DNA from: Dissophora ornata
Lineage: Eukaryota > Mortierellomycota > Mortierellomycetes > Mortierellales > Mortierellaceae
Assembly (NCBI GenBank): GCA_025201705.1
Contig: MU616609.1
Coordinates: 19,549 to 83,548, forward strand
Length of the DNA stretch: 64,000 bases
Direction of reading: 5' to 3'
Shown here: piece after piece, positions 1 to 9,970 of the stretch
Numbering within the stretch: the first letter of the stretch is position 1
How the letters are laid out: each line of letters begins with the position of its first letter
Made by a program: the position numbers and the translations under genes
Notes under the pieces: model-generated
Databases searched by the model: none
What the model was told of the DNA's origin: nothing
The model's input: only the letters and a program-made list of their open reading frames with translations

Positions 1-207
1 TGCTTTTTTAATACCCTTTTCCAGAGTTTTCTATCCGTGGCTTTTCGATCGGAGGGGCAGCTTTGAGGGGACGGTGGGGGGAAGGGAGCAGTCACCTCAC
101 CCGACAATGGCGGATAAACAAGGCCCAAGGGGGGAGAGAGACAGAGATTGCTCCCACTCGCTTCGCCCACCCATCCTTGATCCGATCCTTCAGGAACACA
201 CACAGAA

Positions 208-1069
208 ATGGTTTTCTACGAGCTCTTTTGCATCTCCAGGACGCGCCTTGTCGAGGTATGCAGTCTGCAACTCATTTCGGGACAACCCATGGAATTATCG
301 CTGCAGGAGAACGAAATCACTTGAGCAGAGATCAGCATCAGGGACCCCAAACAACCAAGGCGCAATCAGATTCTACAGACAGCCAGCAAGCATTCGATGA
401 GGGGAACCTTGTTTATAGGATGCCATATTTCCTAGAAGACAATAGCTGTGGCTGGCCGGGAACCTGCCAGCCGTGTCTGTTTGTTGACGAGGCGTAACAC
501 ACTTGAAGGCGAACTCACTCTTCCGGCGGACATAACCAACTGAACAGGAGACCTGGACTCGCGATTGACCTTATCTAGAGTCCTTTTATTCATCAATGTT
601 CTAATTGGATCCCTGTACGGCTCATTCATCTAGGCTAACTTGAAGGATCTGGTCAAGCAGACGTCCTTGGTTGTTATGAACAAGGGAGGCGTTGTCAGGC
701 AGTTGAAGCCCCTCGGAGAGAAGCAATTACCGTATCGCATTAGGAAGCATCAAGAATACCATGTGCAAGGATTGTATGTATCATTTTAACCTACCGTCTG
801 TACTCCCTTGACGCGTTTTTGTCAAACGCTTTTTTTTTTCACTATGCAGACAAACTGATCGAGTCTCTTGGCTTTGTGTTCTTAATTCCTTCAAACGAAA
901 TCTAAATAGCCAATGGACGATGCAATTCGATGCCAACCCCAGTGCTGTCGGTGAACTGAACAAGCGATTGAAGATCGATCCTCGTGTCCTCCGCCACGCT
1001 GTTCTCCGCTTGGGATCAAAGCTTGAAGACGTTGTTGCGTCTGCGGAAAAGACTGGCACAAGAGTATAG
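208..1069 (+). CDS. MRP17: Mitochondrial small-subunit ribosomal protein bS6m
   Basis: Structural protein of the mitochondrial 30S-type ribosomal subunit, bS6 family. I assemble three exons: 208-255, 634-773 and 910-1069 (TAG at 1067-1069), giving about 115 residues, normal for the family. The first exon encodes only 16 residues starting MVFYELFCISR, which matches the conserved bS6 N-terminus (P-x-YELFCI). Exon 2 carries the conserved stretch GGVVRQLKPLGEKQLPYR followed by KHQEYH. Exon 3 carries WTMQFDANPS and a basic segment ending LEDVV, as in bS6m. Introns are 378 and 136 bp with GTATGC and GTATGT donors and TAG acceptors, and the phases join correctly. No cleavable presequence is obvious, as is usual for this family. 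The family call is firm; the exact first junction is inferred. Confidence 0.85.
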
Positions 1070-1463
1070 ATGGCAGGGGGAAAAGCAAGACGCTTCACGT
1101 TTTAAACATGTAGATTAGTTTTTTTATTCAAAAACCAAAAAAACCAAAAAAGTATTCATAAAAGGATGTTGGCAAGAAGCAAAAGCCGCGATCTACAATG
1201 CTGCTGAACGAGATTTTTTTTTCTTAGCTCAGGGGCGACAAATGGACCAAAGCTAGCGTACTGAACTGTTTGAATACACGAGGAAGACGGGAAGGCGGTC
1301 AAACATCGGAGAGAATATGCAGAAATACCGCGACGGGAGGTCATGGCATTGGGAAATAGCAGAATGAATCTCATTCTCATTCATCCAGTTTGCACACATT
1401 CTTGAATCTCTTAACAGCCCCATTCTTACACTACGAGATCTACATCCACGCCTGACGCTGCCG
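1070..1463. other. Intergenic region, bS6m to coiled-coil/LRR gene
   Basis: No gene seen. It holds the 3' flank of the ribosomal protein gene (T-rich and A-rich runs around 1120-1150) and the promoter side of the next gene. Confidence 0.5.
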
Positions 1464-4400
1464 ATGGAGGATTACCAGGAGTTTCGTTTGAAAGGAAGTG
1501 ACTCAGGCGTTGACACGAAAACCATTGATGTCGATATTCTTGCCAATGGAGAGAGGGTGATCTTCCTCCAGGATATTGAAAGGATCTTCCCCAAGGCTGT
1601 AGACTTCATGCATGGAAAACGCAGCGTAAAGCTGGTTAAAGACGCAAGTCATGAATGGTAAACATGAAGTACAGGAAGTGAAAATGAGATAATTGCTTTG
1701 CTCTTTTTCGCTGTACTTACTTTATCTGCCGTTTTATTGGTCGTTTGTAGGCTCGTTCCTCACTGCATCAAGCATTGTCCTGGTGTAGTCTTGGATGTTG
1801 TTTTGTCCACCGCTGTTGAACATGTCCTCGTCGACTCTCCAGTGGCAACTCCAAGTCCGGCTCTAATGGACGGTCGAACCGACGCTCCAGCCGATGTTCC
1901 AACCAACGCTCCGACTTTGTCTTCGATCGAGGACAAGGTCGTTGAGGCTCTGCAAGTCGCTACACTTCCTGCAGACACACCCATTGGCGGCACTGCTGGC
2001 GACGTGTCGACTACTCCCCCACTTTTGCCACCAGGTTCATCTTCCAACGTCAAGGCGACTTCCAACACTGCACTGACATTTAGTCAGGTTGTGAAGCTCG
2101 CATTAAAGAAGACACAGGAGCTCGATCAAGGAAGCTCCTCGGAGCTCGCCGCTAAGATAGACCGTATGATCAAGTTACAAGACGCCATGGACGCCAAGCA
2201 AGAAGAGATAAAGCAGCTGCAGCAGAAAGCCTTTGGTCAGCAGGAAGAGATGAAGCAGCTGCAGCAGAATGCCCTTGGTAAGCAGGAAGAGATAAAGCAG
2301 CTGCAGCAGAAAGCCCTTGGTGAGCAGGAAGAGATGAAGCAGCTGCAGCGGCAAGTCCTTGCTCAGCAGGAAGAGATGAAGGAGCTGCAGATGCTATCCC
2401 TTGTTCACCAAGAGGAGATGAAACAGCTGCAGATCCAGACTCTTAGCAAGTTGGCTGCGCTTCAGACTCGCGTCCAAGCAATCCTGACTCAGAATTTCGA
2501 ACTGCAAGAGTACCCGATCCCTCGCCTATTCATTGTCCTTCCACAAGACAGATCGCCATGGGATATCGTGGATCCTTTCAGAAACAATTTCCGACTATAC
2601 TTTTTGTGCGAGTGTGGAGAACACACAAAGTCGATCAATAGCAAGAGTACGATTCCCCACCAAATCCATCTCGCTAAACATGAAGGATACGACATCGCTC
2701 GACCCACAGAGTTCTTTCAGCAGTACGGTCCATATGTCCTCGCGATCCTGAAGATGCTCAAGTTAGGGATCAAGGTCGCTGGAGTTGCTATGCCAGCTAT
2801 TTCTCACTTGACCCACGCAGATACCCTTGGTCGGGCGACTGCTAGTCTTCAACGTCTGAAAGATAATATCGAGCCTGGAATGGACCAAGTCATGGACCAC
2901 ATCGAGAAGGTGTCTGTGAACGAAGGTGAAGCTGTCGAGGGATTTGGCGGGCAGATGGGAGATAATGAGGCATTGGAAGGCGCTGATTTACGCAAGTTGG
3001 ACATGTTCCTCAAGGACAAGGATGGAAACAAGGTGCTGGGAAATCTGTACAGAACTGTCACGGTCGAGGGACACGTCAAATGGGTGTGCACTGATCATTA
3101 CCGCGAGAATTATCAAGAGAAGGCAGTCGAAGCGTTCAAAGTTTTAGTGGACTCTCTAGGAGGATCATTTGACGAGAACTTTGGTCGGGTGAGAGTGAAT
3201 CTCGAGTCAAGAGAGCTAGCTGAACGATTTTATGTGGCGTTGGAAAAGGCGAAACATGTCCATGAGCTCAAGATCCAGCTTTCCTGGAAGACAACGTACA
3301 GCGACTTCAAGAGACTGCGAGATATGCTAAATAAAACGAGCATCGCCATTCTGGACTTTGGCTGTAACGCCGGCGTTGGCCCTACCAGCGATTTCTATAA
3401 CAGGCGCCACCGATACGATCCCATCTTTGAGATTATGAGACACCCTTCCATACAAGCTTTTGGAGCCATGAATCTTCCCGACGAATTTTTCCATCGATCC
3501 AGCTCAGAGCCCAAGGATGCCGATTTCTCGAATCTGAGACGCCTGGAAATTGGTCGGGTGGACTCGGACGCGGATATTGCCAGCCTCAAACTCCTGATTG
3601 ACAAGGCGCCAAATCTCTCTAGCCTGACAATAGAGACTCCCAAAAGTCTTCTAGGCGGATTCGGCTTATGGCCGAAGAACACCAGCTTCTCTGATCTCGG
3701 ATATCTGAAAATTGATCCTGTGATTGTGGAAGAGGATACTCTTAAATTCAAGTATCTTGTGCCTCTGGCGCCGAGTATTCCTAGCCTGACTTTGGTAACT
3801 CCGAAAAATTTCTTCCAAGGACCCAGCCCATGGCCGAGGAATGCTGACTTCTCGAATATGAAAGAGCTGGAAATTGGTTTGGTGGACTCGGATGCGGAAA
3901 TTGTCAACCTCAAGTTGCTGGTTGCTCAGACACCGAAACTTACTAGCCTGTCTTTGAATACACCTTTGGGACGTTTGCCAGCAGTCTACAGCAAGATTGT
4001 AGAACATCAGACCTTTGCAATCACATTCAAGGACCTGTCGCTGCGCATTTTGCCTCCAGACAGAGAATCGGGCCCGCGAAAGGTTGCTCTTCAGGATCTG
4101 ACGCATTTGATCAAAGTCTATGGCGCACAGTTTGGAACGTTGGACTTGACCAAGATTGGGCCAAGAAATTTGGCGGTGAGGGCTTTAGCCGAGGCAACAC
4201 GAAGTGGCTCGAGACTGAAAGAGCTCACCTTGGAGGGCGTCGGCCGAGCTCTAGGCGATATATGTATCAAAGATCTTGCCAGTATCGTTGCCCGGTCTGG
4301 ATTGTGCAAATTTAGGGTTGCTTTGGAAACCGAGGACGCACGTCTGCGCATCGTAGAGTCAATTCAATGGAAACATATCCGTGAGTTGGAGGTTATTTTA

Positions 4401-4607
4401 GAACATGGAGATCAGGCGATGAAGGAACTACTAGATGACATGAAGATCTCGGAGAGAGTCAACTTGGAACATGTGAACTACAAAGTGAGTTATACGAGCG
4501 ACACGAGTTATGCGATTGATACGAGCGATGATACAAATATTAAAAATCTTCGAATTGCTGTCAAACGAATTAAAAAAAAATTTCGAGCCCTAGCTAATCT
4601 CAAATAA
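1464..4607 (+). CDS. Coiled-coil / leucine-rich-repeat protein of unknown function
   Basis: I join exon 1464-1657 to 1751-4607 (donor GTAAAC, acceptor TAG), giving 1016 residues. The N-terminal ~80 residues (starts MEDYQEFRLKG; later VPHCIKHCPGVVLDVV) look like a compact beta-rich header. A low-complexity linker follows. Then come six 14-residue units of the form KQEEIKQLQQKALG (DNA 2196-2447), a strong coiled coil of two heptads per unit. The middle domain contains PRLFIVLP, FRLYFLCECGEHT and IHLAKHEGYDI. The C-terminal ~450 residues are leucine-rich, with three ~54-residue units containing F-S-x-L-x-x-L-x-I. I know this arrangement only as an expanded family of hypothetical proteins in Mortierella-like fungi. 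No nucleotide-binding P-loop is visible, so it is not a canonical NLR. A recognition or scaffold role is inference only. It sits directly beside a transposon relic. Confidence 0.75.
2196..2447 (+). repeat. Six tandem 42-bp units encoding a 14-residue coiled-coil repeat
   Basis: Units start at 2196, 2238, 2280, 2322, 2364 and 2406. The first three are nearly identical (caagaagagataaagcagct type). Divergence increases in units 4-6. The encoded period is two heptads, so gain or loss of a unit keeps both the reading frame and the coiled-coil register. Confidence 0.85.
3518..3990 (+). repeat. Three tandem ~162-bp units inside the LRR region
   Basis: The related phrases gatttctcgaatctgag, agcttctctgatctcgg and gacttctcgaatatgaa occur near 3522, 3684 and 3846, exactly 162 bp apart. 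Each encodes about 54 residues with the pattern F-S-x-L/M-x-x-L-x-I. The first and third copies are closest to each other: VDSDADI and VDSDAEI are shared, while the second is divergent. Confidence 0.7.
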
Positions 4608-4772
4608 AAATATAATAAAACAAAATTTGCAGTAAAGGAGATGTCAACATTGCACTTTGAGGACGGAAACTTCATGCATTTTTTTTTTGGAAGCTGAAGC
4701 TGCATGCGACATCATGATGCCATATGCAGCAGGGTTGATTCATTTCAAAAACGTGCTTCGTATGATAAGAAA

Positions 4773-5729
4773 ATGGCTGGAAAGAGGAATGTTCCTGTCA
4801 AGCTTTTGGACACCACCGCAAAACCTTTCCTCAACACCATAATGCCTCCTGACGACCCTGTCGGCAGTTCTCGCTTCACCAAAGCTCAACTAAAAGCCGT
4901 GATTGATTGGGTTGAAGACATTGACAACTATCGCCTTCTCTTTGATCACGGGGCAACTAAGGGAGTAACACTTCAGAAGGCGTTCACCAAAATGTCGAAT
5001 GACTTGAAGCTGAGGTACCTGCGCTCAAGAATCGTCTGGATTACATCTTCTCTAGCACGCCTGTGTTTCGGCCTGAAGACGATCGTGAGGCTGGTGGTCT
5101 TCCCCTTGCGGCCAGCAGGTTCGTGAGATTATAAGACCATTGGAAGCGAATGATCGTTTACTTGTATTTCTCATATTATTTTGCTTCTCAGGAACGACAA
5201 GAGCAAGGCTGTCGCTCCACGCCGACCCCACCTCCCCACTTGCGTGCATCAGATGGAGAGTCTGAAGAGGAGAAGTCGAGGAGGAGGAATTAGAGCAGGA
5301 ACTGGAACCGGTAGCTGGTCCTTCGCGACAAGCAAATGCACTTGATGACAACTACTAAGATCGAGGCGACCGGAGCTACGACGAACAGGAGTATACACAT
5401 TTGCTAGATGCAAATAAAGATGCTACATCGCGGCCACGCTTGCGTCAAATTCGGCGTCGAAATGACGCAGATCTGAGCTCTAACATTGCGAGCGAGGCCT
5501 CAGTCGTGCAACCAACCTCCGAGCGATCATCCTTACCAAAGGCCCTAGCGGGCGTGAGCACGGCGAGGAGTATTCAAGAAAAAAGATATTGGGACGGAAT
5601 GGACGCCGACAGAAAGTATAGGGCTCGCGCTTTGGAACAACAGACGAGGAGAGAGGACGCGCAAGTAAGGTTGCTCGAGCCTTTTCTCCAGGAACAAGAG
5701 GCGAGACTTGCCCAAGAGAAGATGCTGAT

Positions 5730-5766
<37 letters not shown>

Positions 5767-5973
5767 GCTCATACTCGCGTGAAAGAACTTAAAGCCCTTC
5801 ATCTTCAAGAGTGCCGAGCAGAAACACGGTAACACGAAACCCTCATGGCTCAGCTCCTCCCAGCGTGCAGAACATTTATATCAACAACAGCATAGCTCAC
5901 TCTTTACCATTGAGCGAAAGCAATATGCAACTATTGTTGAAACAGCAAAAGGCACAAGCACGAGTGGACCGAT
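4773..5973 (+). pseudogene. Broken SANT/Myb-like gene of a Harbinger-type transposon
   Basis: Starts MAGKRNVPVKLLD at 4773. The segment FTKAQLKAVIDWVEDIDNY resembles the SANT/Myb-like DNA-binding partner of PIF/Harbinger transposases. The coding phase then shifts: the frame reading EVPALKNRLDYIFSSTPVFR begins near 5012, one phase away from the upstream frame. A GTTCGT...CTCAG intron is possible at about 5119-5192. Coding texture resumes in a third phase (EELEQELEPVAGPSRQ) and runs into an in-frame TAA near 5358. It continues as DRSYDEQEYTHLLDAN through a (CT)n microsatellite to the tail YINNSIAHSLPLSE near 5900. Two frameshifts plus a stop make an intact product unlikely. The family call is from memory of similar genes. 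Confidence 0.55.
5732..5764 (+). repeat. (CT)n microsatellite inside the SANT-like pseudogene
   Basis: About 16 uninterrupted CT dinucleotides. The tract lies within what was the coiled-coil part of the pseudogene, encoding alternating Leu and Ser in the open frame, and probably expanded after the gene lost function. Confidence 0.9.
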
Positions 5974-6061
5974 GATGCCAAGCACACTACTTACCACAGT
6001 CTCACTATAGGAGACGCTTCAGAGTCAACGCCGGCAACTTCCACTCACCACATCAGACACG

Positions 6062-6556
6062 ATGTCCGAGATTGACCCGTATAATGTTGATCGCTTGACC
6101 TTCTCGATTATCAAAGGTGGCACTGCCAAGGTGGTAGCCCTGTATGATGTAGGGCGGGAATTATCAGGAGTAGAGGTAGAGGTGGGTACGGAGCTCCCTA
6201 TGATGAGGAAGGCGGAAGAAACCTTGAAAAAGTGCTCTAAGAAGCGGGCCCGTGATTCAAGACTCATCATGAGTGAAAGGGCAATGAGGTTAGGTTTGAC
6301 GGTAATTAAGGAAACACGGACGTTGGCAGAGGCCAGGAATGAGCAACTGCGGTTGATAGTCATGGAGCAAATGTTAACAGTTCAATTAGGACGCAGCTCA
6401 ACGGTTGTCCGCCAGGACAACCCGCACGCCATCTCTACTACAAACCCCGGGAACAGCGACAACGAAACCATGCGACCGCCTACAACTTCTGAACGACCTC
6501 TACGTAGATCCCTTAGTATCGCCTCACTTCACAAACGTGCATTAAGGCCGAAATAA
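6062..6556 (+). CDS. Accessory ORF of the Harbinger-type relic, unknown function
   Basis: Open frame of 164 residues starting ATG at 6062. A charged middle segment (TLKKCSKKRARDSRLIM) is followed by a leucine/glutamate-rich helix likely to form a coiled coil, and then a low-complexity tail rich in Ser, Thr and Pro. It lies between the SANT-like pseudogene on the same strand and the convergent transposase fragment, so it probably belonged to the same element or is a detached exon of the SANT-like gene. I do not recognise the protein. Expression is unknown; it may be a fossil whose frame has simply survived. Confidence 0.35.
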   Translation: MSEIDPYNVDRLTFSIIKGGTAKVVALYDVGRELSGVEVEVGTELPMMRKAEETLKKCSKKRARDSRLIMSERAMRLGLTVIKETRTLAEARNEQLRLIVMEQMLTVQLGRSSTVVRQDNPHAISTTNPGNSDNETMRPPTTSERPLRRSLSIASLHKRALRPK

Positions 6557-6601
6557 CGCGACAGCGGCTACATATTATTATCAACGATACTGTGTGCCAA
6601 A

Positions 6602-7345
6602 CTACATGTCCCTAGGGGTCTTGCGGTGCCTCTTAGGAACGTTGAGTTTGTTGTTATTGTTGTTGTAAGTGATGATTCTTCGTCGGCTACAACCCACAAC
6701 AAGAGCCCTGGCCATGACATCTCTTCTAAATCGCCTTCCGTCAGTCGTTTCTTCTAATGGAAGCTCCTCGTGCGGTGGCACGCCATACATATCATTTTTA
6801 CAGTCCTCTGGGGACAAAATCTCGTTTTGCTCAATTAGAAAGCTGTGAAGAATGGCGCACGCTGTTATCCAGTCAAGAGCTCTCTTGACATCAGCGTCAT
6901 ACGTGTTCTTCCGGATCCTAACAGGCAACTCCCGCAGGGACATCAGCATTCCGATACAGTGCTCGTTACACGCTCGAACGTGAGCGACGCAGATATTGAA
7001 ATCTATCTGATCTTGAGATAGATTACTACCCTTGAATGGAGGCACAGCAGTGGTCGAAATATGATAGGCAGAGTCGGCTATGAGGTACTGTCCGGAGGAG
7101 AAGTGCTCGTCTGAGCGGTTCCAAAGGCGACTCTCACAGAATACACGGTGGTCATGGCATCGACCCTCAATTGACAAACAACAAAATGTACAGCGGATTA
7201 ACTTCCCTGTTGACAAATGCTTGTACTCCAAAGCGTCCAGCTTACCAGAGTACCCGAGAAAAAGAAAAATTATCTTCTTATTCTTGTCGCAGACCATTTG
7301 AGCGTTCAAGGAGTATTGGCCGTCTTTCTCTTCTTCATTCCTTCA
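6602..7345 (-). pseudogene. 5'-truncated PIF/Harbinger (DDE_Tnp_4) transposase
   Basis: Read on the minus strand, the fragment starts near 7345 with KDGQYSLNAQMVCDKNKKI, the typical Harbinger segment before the second catalytic block. It then has LIADSAYHIS (second catalytic Asp) and RACNEHCIGML (catalytic Glu), ending with a C-terminal helix containing WITACAILHSFLIEQN. The N-terminal half, including the first catalytic Asp and the helix-turn-helix, is missing. A TGA lies in frame just upstream. A 27-residue stretch between GYSGK and HDHRVF interrupts the usual motif and may be an unspliced intron or an insertion. Orientation is convergent with the SANT-like pseudogene, as expected for a two-gene Harbinger element. 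No terminal inverted repeats were identified by eye. Confidence 0.75.
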
Positions 7346-8030
7346 CCCATGTCAAGCGATAACCTTCAGCACCACTCAGACCTTTCCCATCAAGAAATGA
7401 ACTTGGTATGCCTCCATATTGACGCGTCGTCGAATGACGGCCTGGGGACCTGTGGAACTTTGACTGGCAGCGATGTCTTTGAGTTGACGTTTACATAATG
7501 CTACTTAAGTCGCCTAGACAACATCTATTACGATTTTTTTTGGACATACCCCTAGCCACACAAGCGCCAGCAAGCTTGAAAGTCGCACTGAAAGCCATCT
7601 CTTGGGACTAAGCGACAATCTTCCCGCTGGATGCGACCCTGCGCATGTTGAATGCTATTCCTCAGGCGTGTCTGTGGACGCTTACGACGAGCAGCGACTG
7701 TCACTCGCTGATGATGTGCAAGAGCTTTCGCTAGTCGATTATGGAGAGGAATTGTCTCTCGGTAGGTTTACATGATTCTGTCGTGGACCGACAGGCAGAT
7801 TGGAAAGGGTAATAGACAAGGAGCGGTGTTCAGAAGTATGGGAAAAGAATCATACTCGGAGAGTTGCCACCAAAATTAAAGTTGGCATGGTTTGTGCGGC
7901 AAGGCACCATGTTTTGCAGTGGCTTGATAAATCGGTGACTGCCCAGCCTTTTTTTTTCTTTTTATGTTTGAGCACTTGTAGCCATTGCCACCTTTCACCA
8001 ACTTGCTCATTACTCATTACGATAACCTCA
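7346..8030. other. Transposon flank and FKBP promoter, with a coding-like fragment
   Basis: No intact gene. On the plus strand 7562-7760 reads open with protein-like composition (for example SLADDVQELSLVDYGEE) and ends at a possible donor GTAGGT. A second open piece starts MSSDNLQHHSD near 7351. I do not recognise either; they may be exons of a lost gene or part of the element. The stretch 7800-8030 is the FKBP promoter side, with T-rich runs around 7950. Confidence 0.35.
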
Positions 8031-8983
8031 ATGATTCTGGGATTCTGGGGTACGCCATGAACACTCATCATCCAGAGCACCATTTAGCTCTCCAATTGTT
8101 TTTTTTTTTGCACGTGGACATAGCGTAAGCTCAATATACTAAGTATACGCCCTCCGTGTTTTTTTTTTATATTGGGTCTAGGACTGACTGTCTTTCCTGA
8201 AAAGACCTACACGCAAATTGTCGACAACTCGTTCAAGTTGTCCATGGTAACTCTATCTGGGACCAGCGGTATTCTTAAAAAAAAAAAGAGAAAAAAAAAT
8301 GTTCAACATCAAAGTTGGCAAGGAAATAATCAACTAAACCAGTTTTTACCTTCTGCGTGCAATTCTTCAAATTGCCTTATCTAGGCGGCGCTTGACGAGG
8401 AGGCAAAACCGGGTCGCACATCCGTTCGCGTCACTGTCGACGAGAAGACATTCATCCTTTGCTCTTTGATCGAAGGTCAAGTTGAGCAGCAAAATTTGGA
8501 CTTGGTATTTACTGAAGGCGAGGAAATCACATTCTCGGTCTCAGGAGAGAAGTAAGTGCACCGATGGACCTTTCTTCCTTTTCCCCCCCGAACATGTCAT
8601 TCATCTGATTGTATCAACAACTGACGAAAATAATTGCTAACGTTGTCTTTGTCTATCGTAGTGCTGTCCATCTCTCAGGAAACTATCTCCCCGAGGATGA
8701 AGGTGCAGATTACGGCGATGAAGAGGGCATTTATGGCAACGACACGAGTGATTTAGAGATCGATGAGCAGGGCAATGTAATCGTCACCAAGGGCGCCAAG
8801 CGTGTTGCGGACTTTGTGGGCGATGAGGACGAGGACGAGGACTCGGAGGAAGACCCCGATTTCACTGGCGAGGACTCTGATGACGATGAGGAGGACTCTG
8901 ATGAGGATGATGAAAACAACGAGCAGGCTGAGGACGATGACGATGAGGACGATGAGGAGGAGGAGGAGGAGGAGGACAACGCC

Positions 8984-9015
<32 letters not shown>

Positions 9016-9625
9016 CGAAGACGAGGATGAAGACGAGGATGAAGACGATGAGGAAGATGAGACCCCCGTAACAAAAAAGCAGCCAGCAACCACATCTACT
9101 GCACCCCCAGCCAAGAAGCAGAAGGTGACAGAAGAGAAGGCCATCTCTGTCAAAGCCACGAAAGAACCCAAGAAGGAAGAGAGCAAGAAAGGCAATGTGA
9201 AGACTCTCCCCAACGGCTTGATCATTGAGGATATCAAGGTCGGAGAGAATGCACGCGCCAAGGGCGGCAAGAAGGTTGGCATGCGGTACATTGGACGTTT
9301 AACGAACGGCAAAGTGTTTGATAAGAACGTGAGCGGAAAGCCCTTCACGTTTAGCCTGGATCGTGGCGAGGTGATCAAGGGATGGGACATTGGTGTCAAG
9401 GGCATGCAATTGGGTGGAGAGCGTCGCCTGACTATTCCCCCAGCTCTCGCGTAAGTGAACGGATGTGCAATGGGGATTGAGTATGTGCCATGATGGGTTG
9501 ATGCAAACGGACTGACAGCGATGGTTTTTCTTGTGATGGATAGATATGGCACCAAGGGCGCACCTCCAGATATTCCCCCCAATGCCACTTTGGTATTTGA
9601 GGTCAAGGTTGTTTCGTTGAAGTAG
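8031..9625 (+). CDS. FPR3: Nucleolar FKBP-type peptidyl-prolyl isomerase (Fpr3/Fpr4, Fkp39 type)
   Basis: Histone-chaperone prolyl isomerase of nucleolus and chromatin. Exons: 8031-8049, 8182-8246, 8385-8551, 8662-9450, 9544-9625; 373 residues. Residues 1-95 are the nucleoplasmin-like domain ([12 protein letters not shown], later [15 protein letters not shown]). About 96-225 is very acidic (runs of Glu/Asp, DNA 8817-9063), and a Lys-rich segment follows. Residues ~265-373 form the FKBP domain with [37 protein letters not shown] and a C-terminal beta strand [10 protein letters not shown]. Length matches Fpr4 (~390). The first coding exon is only 19 nt; I chose it because MILGFWG joins in phase to LTVFPEK. 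All junctions are GT-AG and in frame. Confidence 0.9.
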
Positions 9626-9970
9626 ACTGAATTAGAGAGAGGCGGTAGAGATTGTGTGACTGAACAGAGCATTGTGCATTGATTACACCTTCATGTCATA
9701 AATATCACGGCTACGGCCATGAAGTTGTAACAGAACAGCCTGTTGGTGCACCGCTGCGATGTGTGGTACTGTTCATGTCACGGACACAATCACCTCTCTG
9801 TGCTCTGTGGCAGCAGATGCGATCAAGTGCAACACCTTTATTCTCGGGAATGCGTTGCGCGTATGTGAGCGCAGTCAACGTTCCTTCCCTCCCTTTCAGT
9901 CCTCACATCTCGGAGTTGCAAAAAAAAACTTTTTAACCTCAACCCCACTTTGCCTCTCTTCTTCACAACT
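9626..9970. other. Intergenic region, FKBP to NAP1
   Basis: No gene seen. Contains the FKBP 3' flank and a C/T-rich stretch (about 9880-9965) just before the NAP1 start. Confidence 0.5.

Noticed and set aside
3395..4106. Minus-strand frames opposite the LRR region
   Set aside because: Mirror of the repetitive LRR coding sequence; no start context or motif.
1464..4607. NLR or Crinkler effector
   Set aside because: No P-loop or NB-ARC motif, no LFLAK-type header and no signal peptide; only the general layout is similar.
8731..9672. Long minus-strand frame with poly-Ser
   Set aside because: It is the antisense of the GAG/GAC/GAT-rich acidic region of the FKBP gene; GA-rich codons read as Ser on the other strand.
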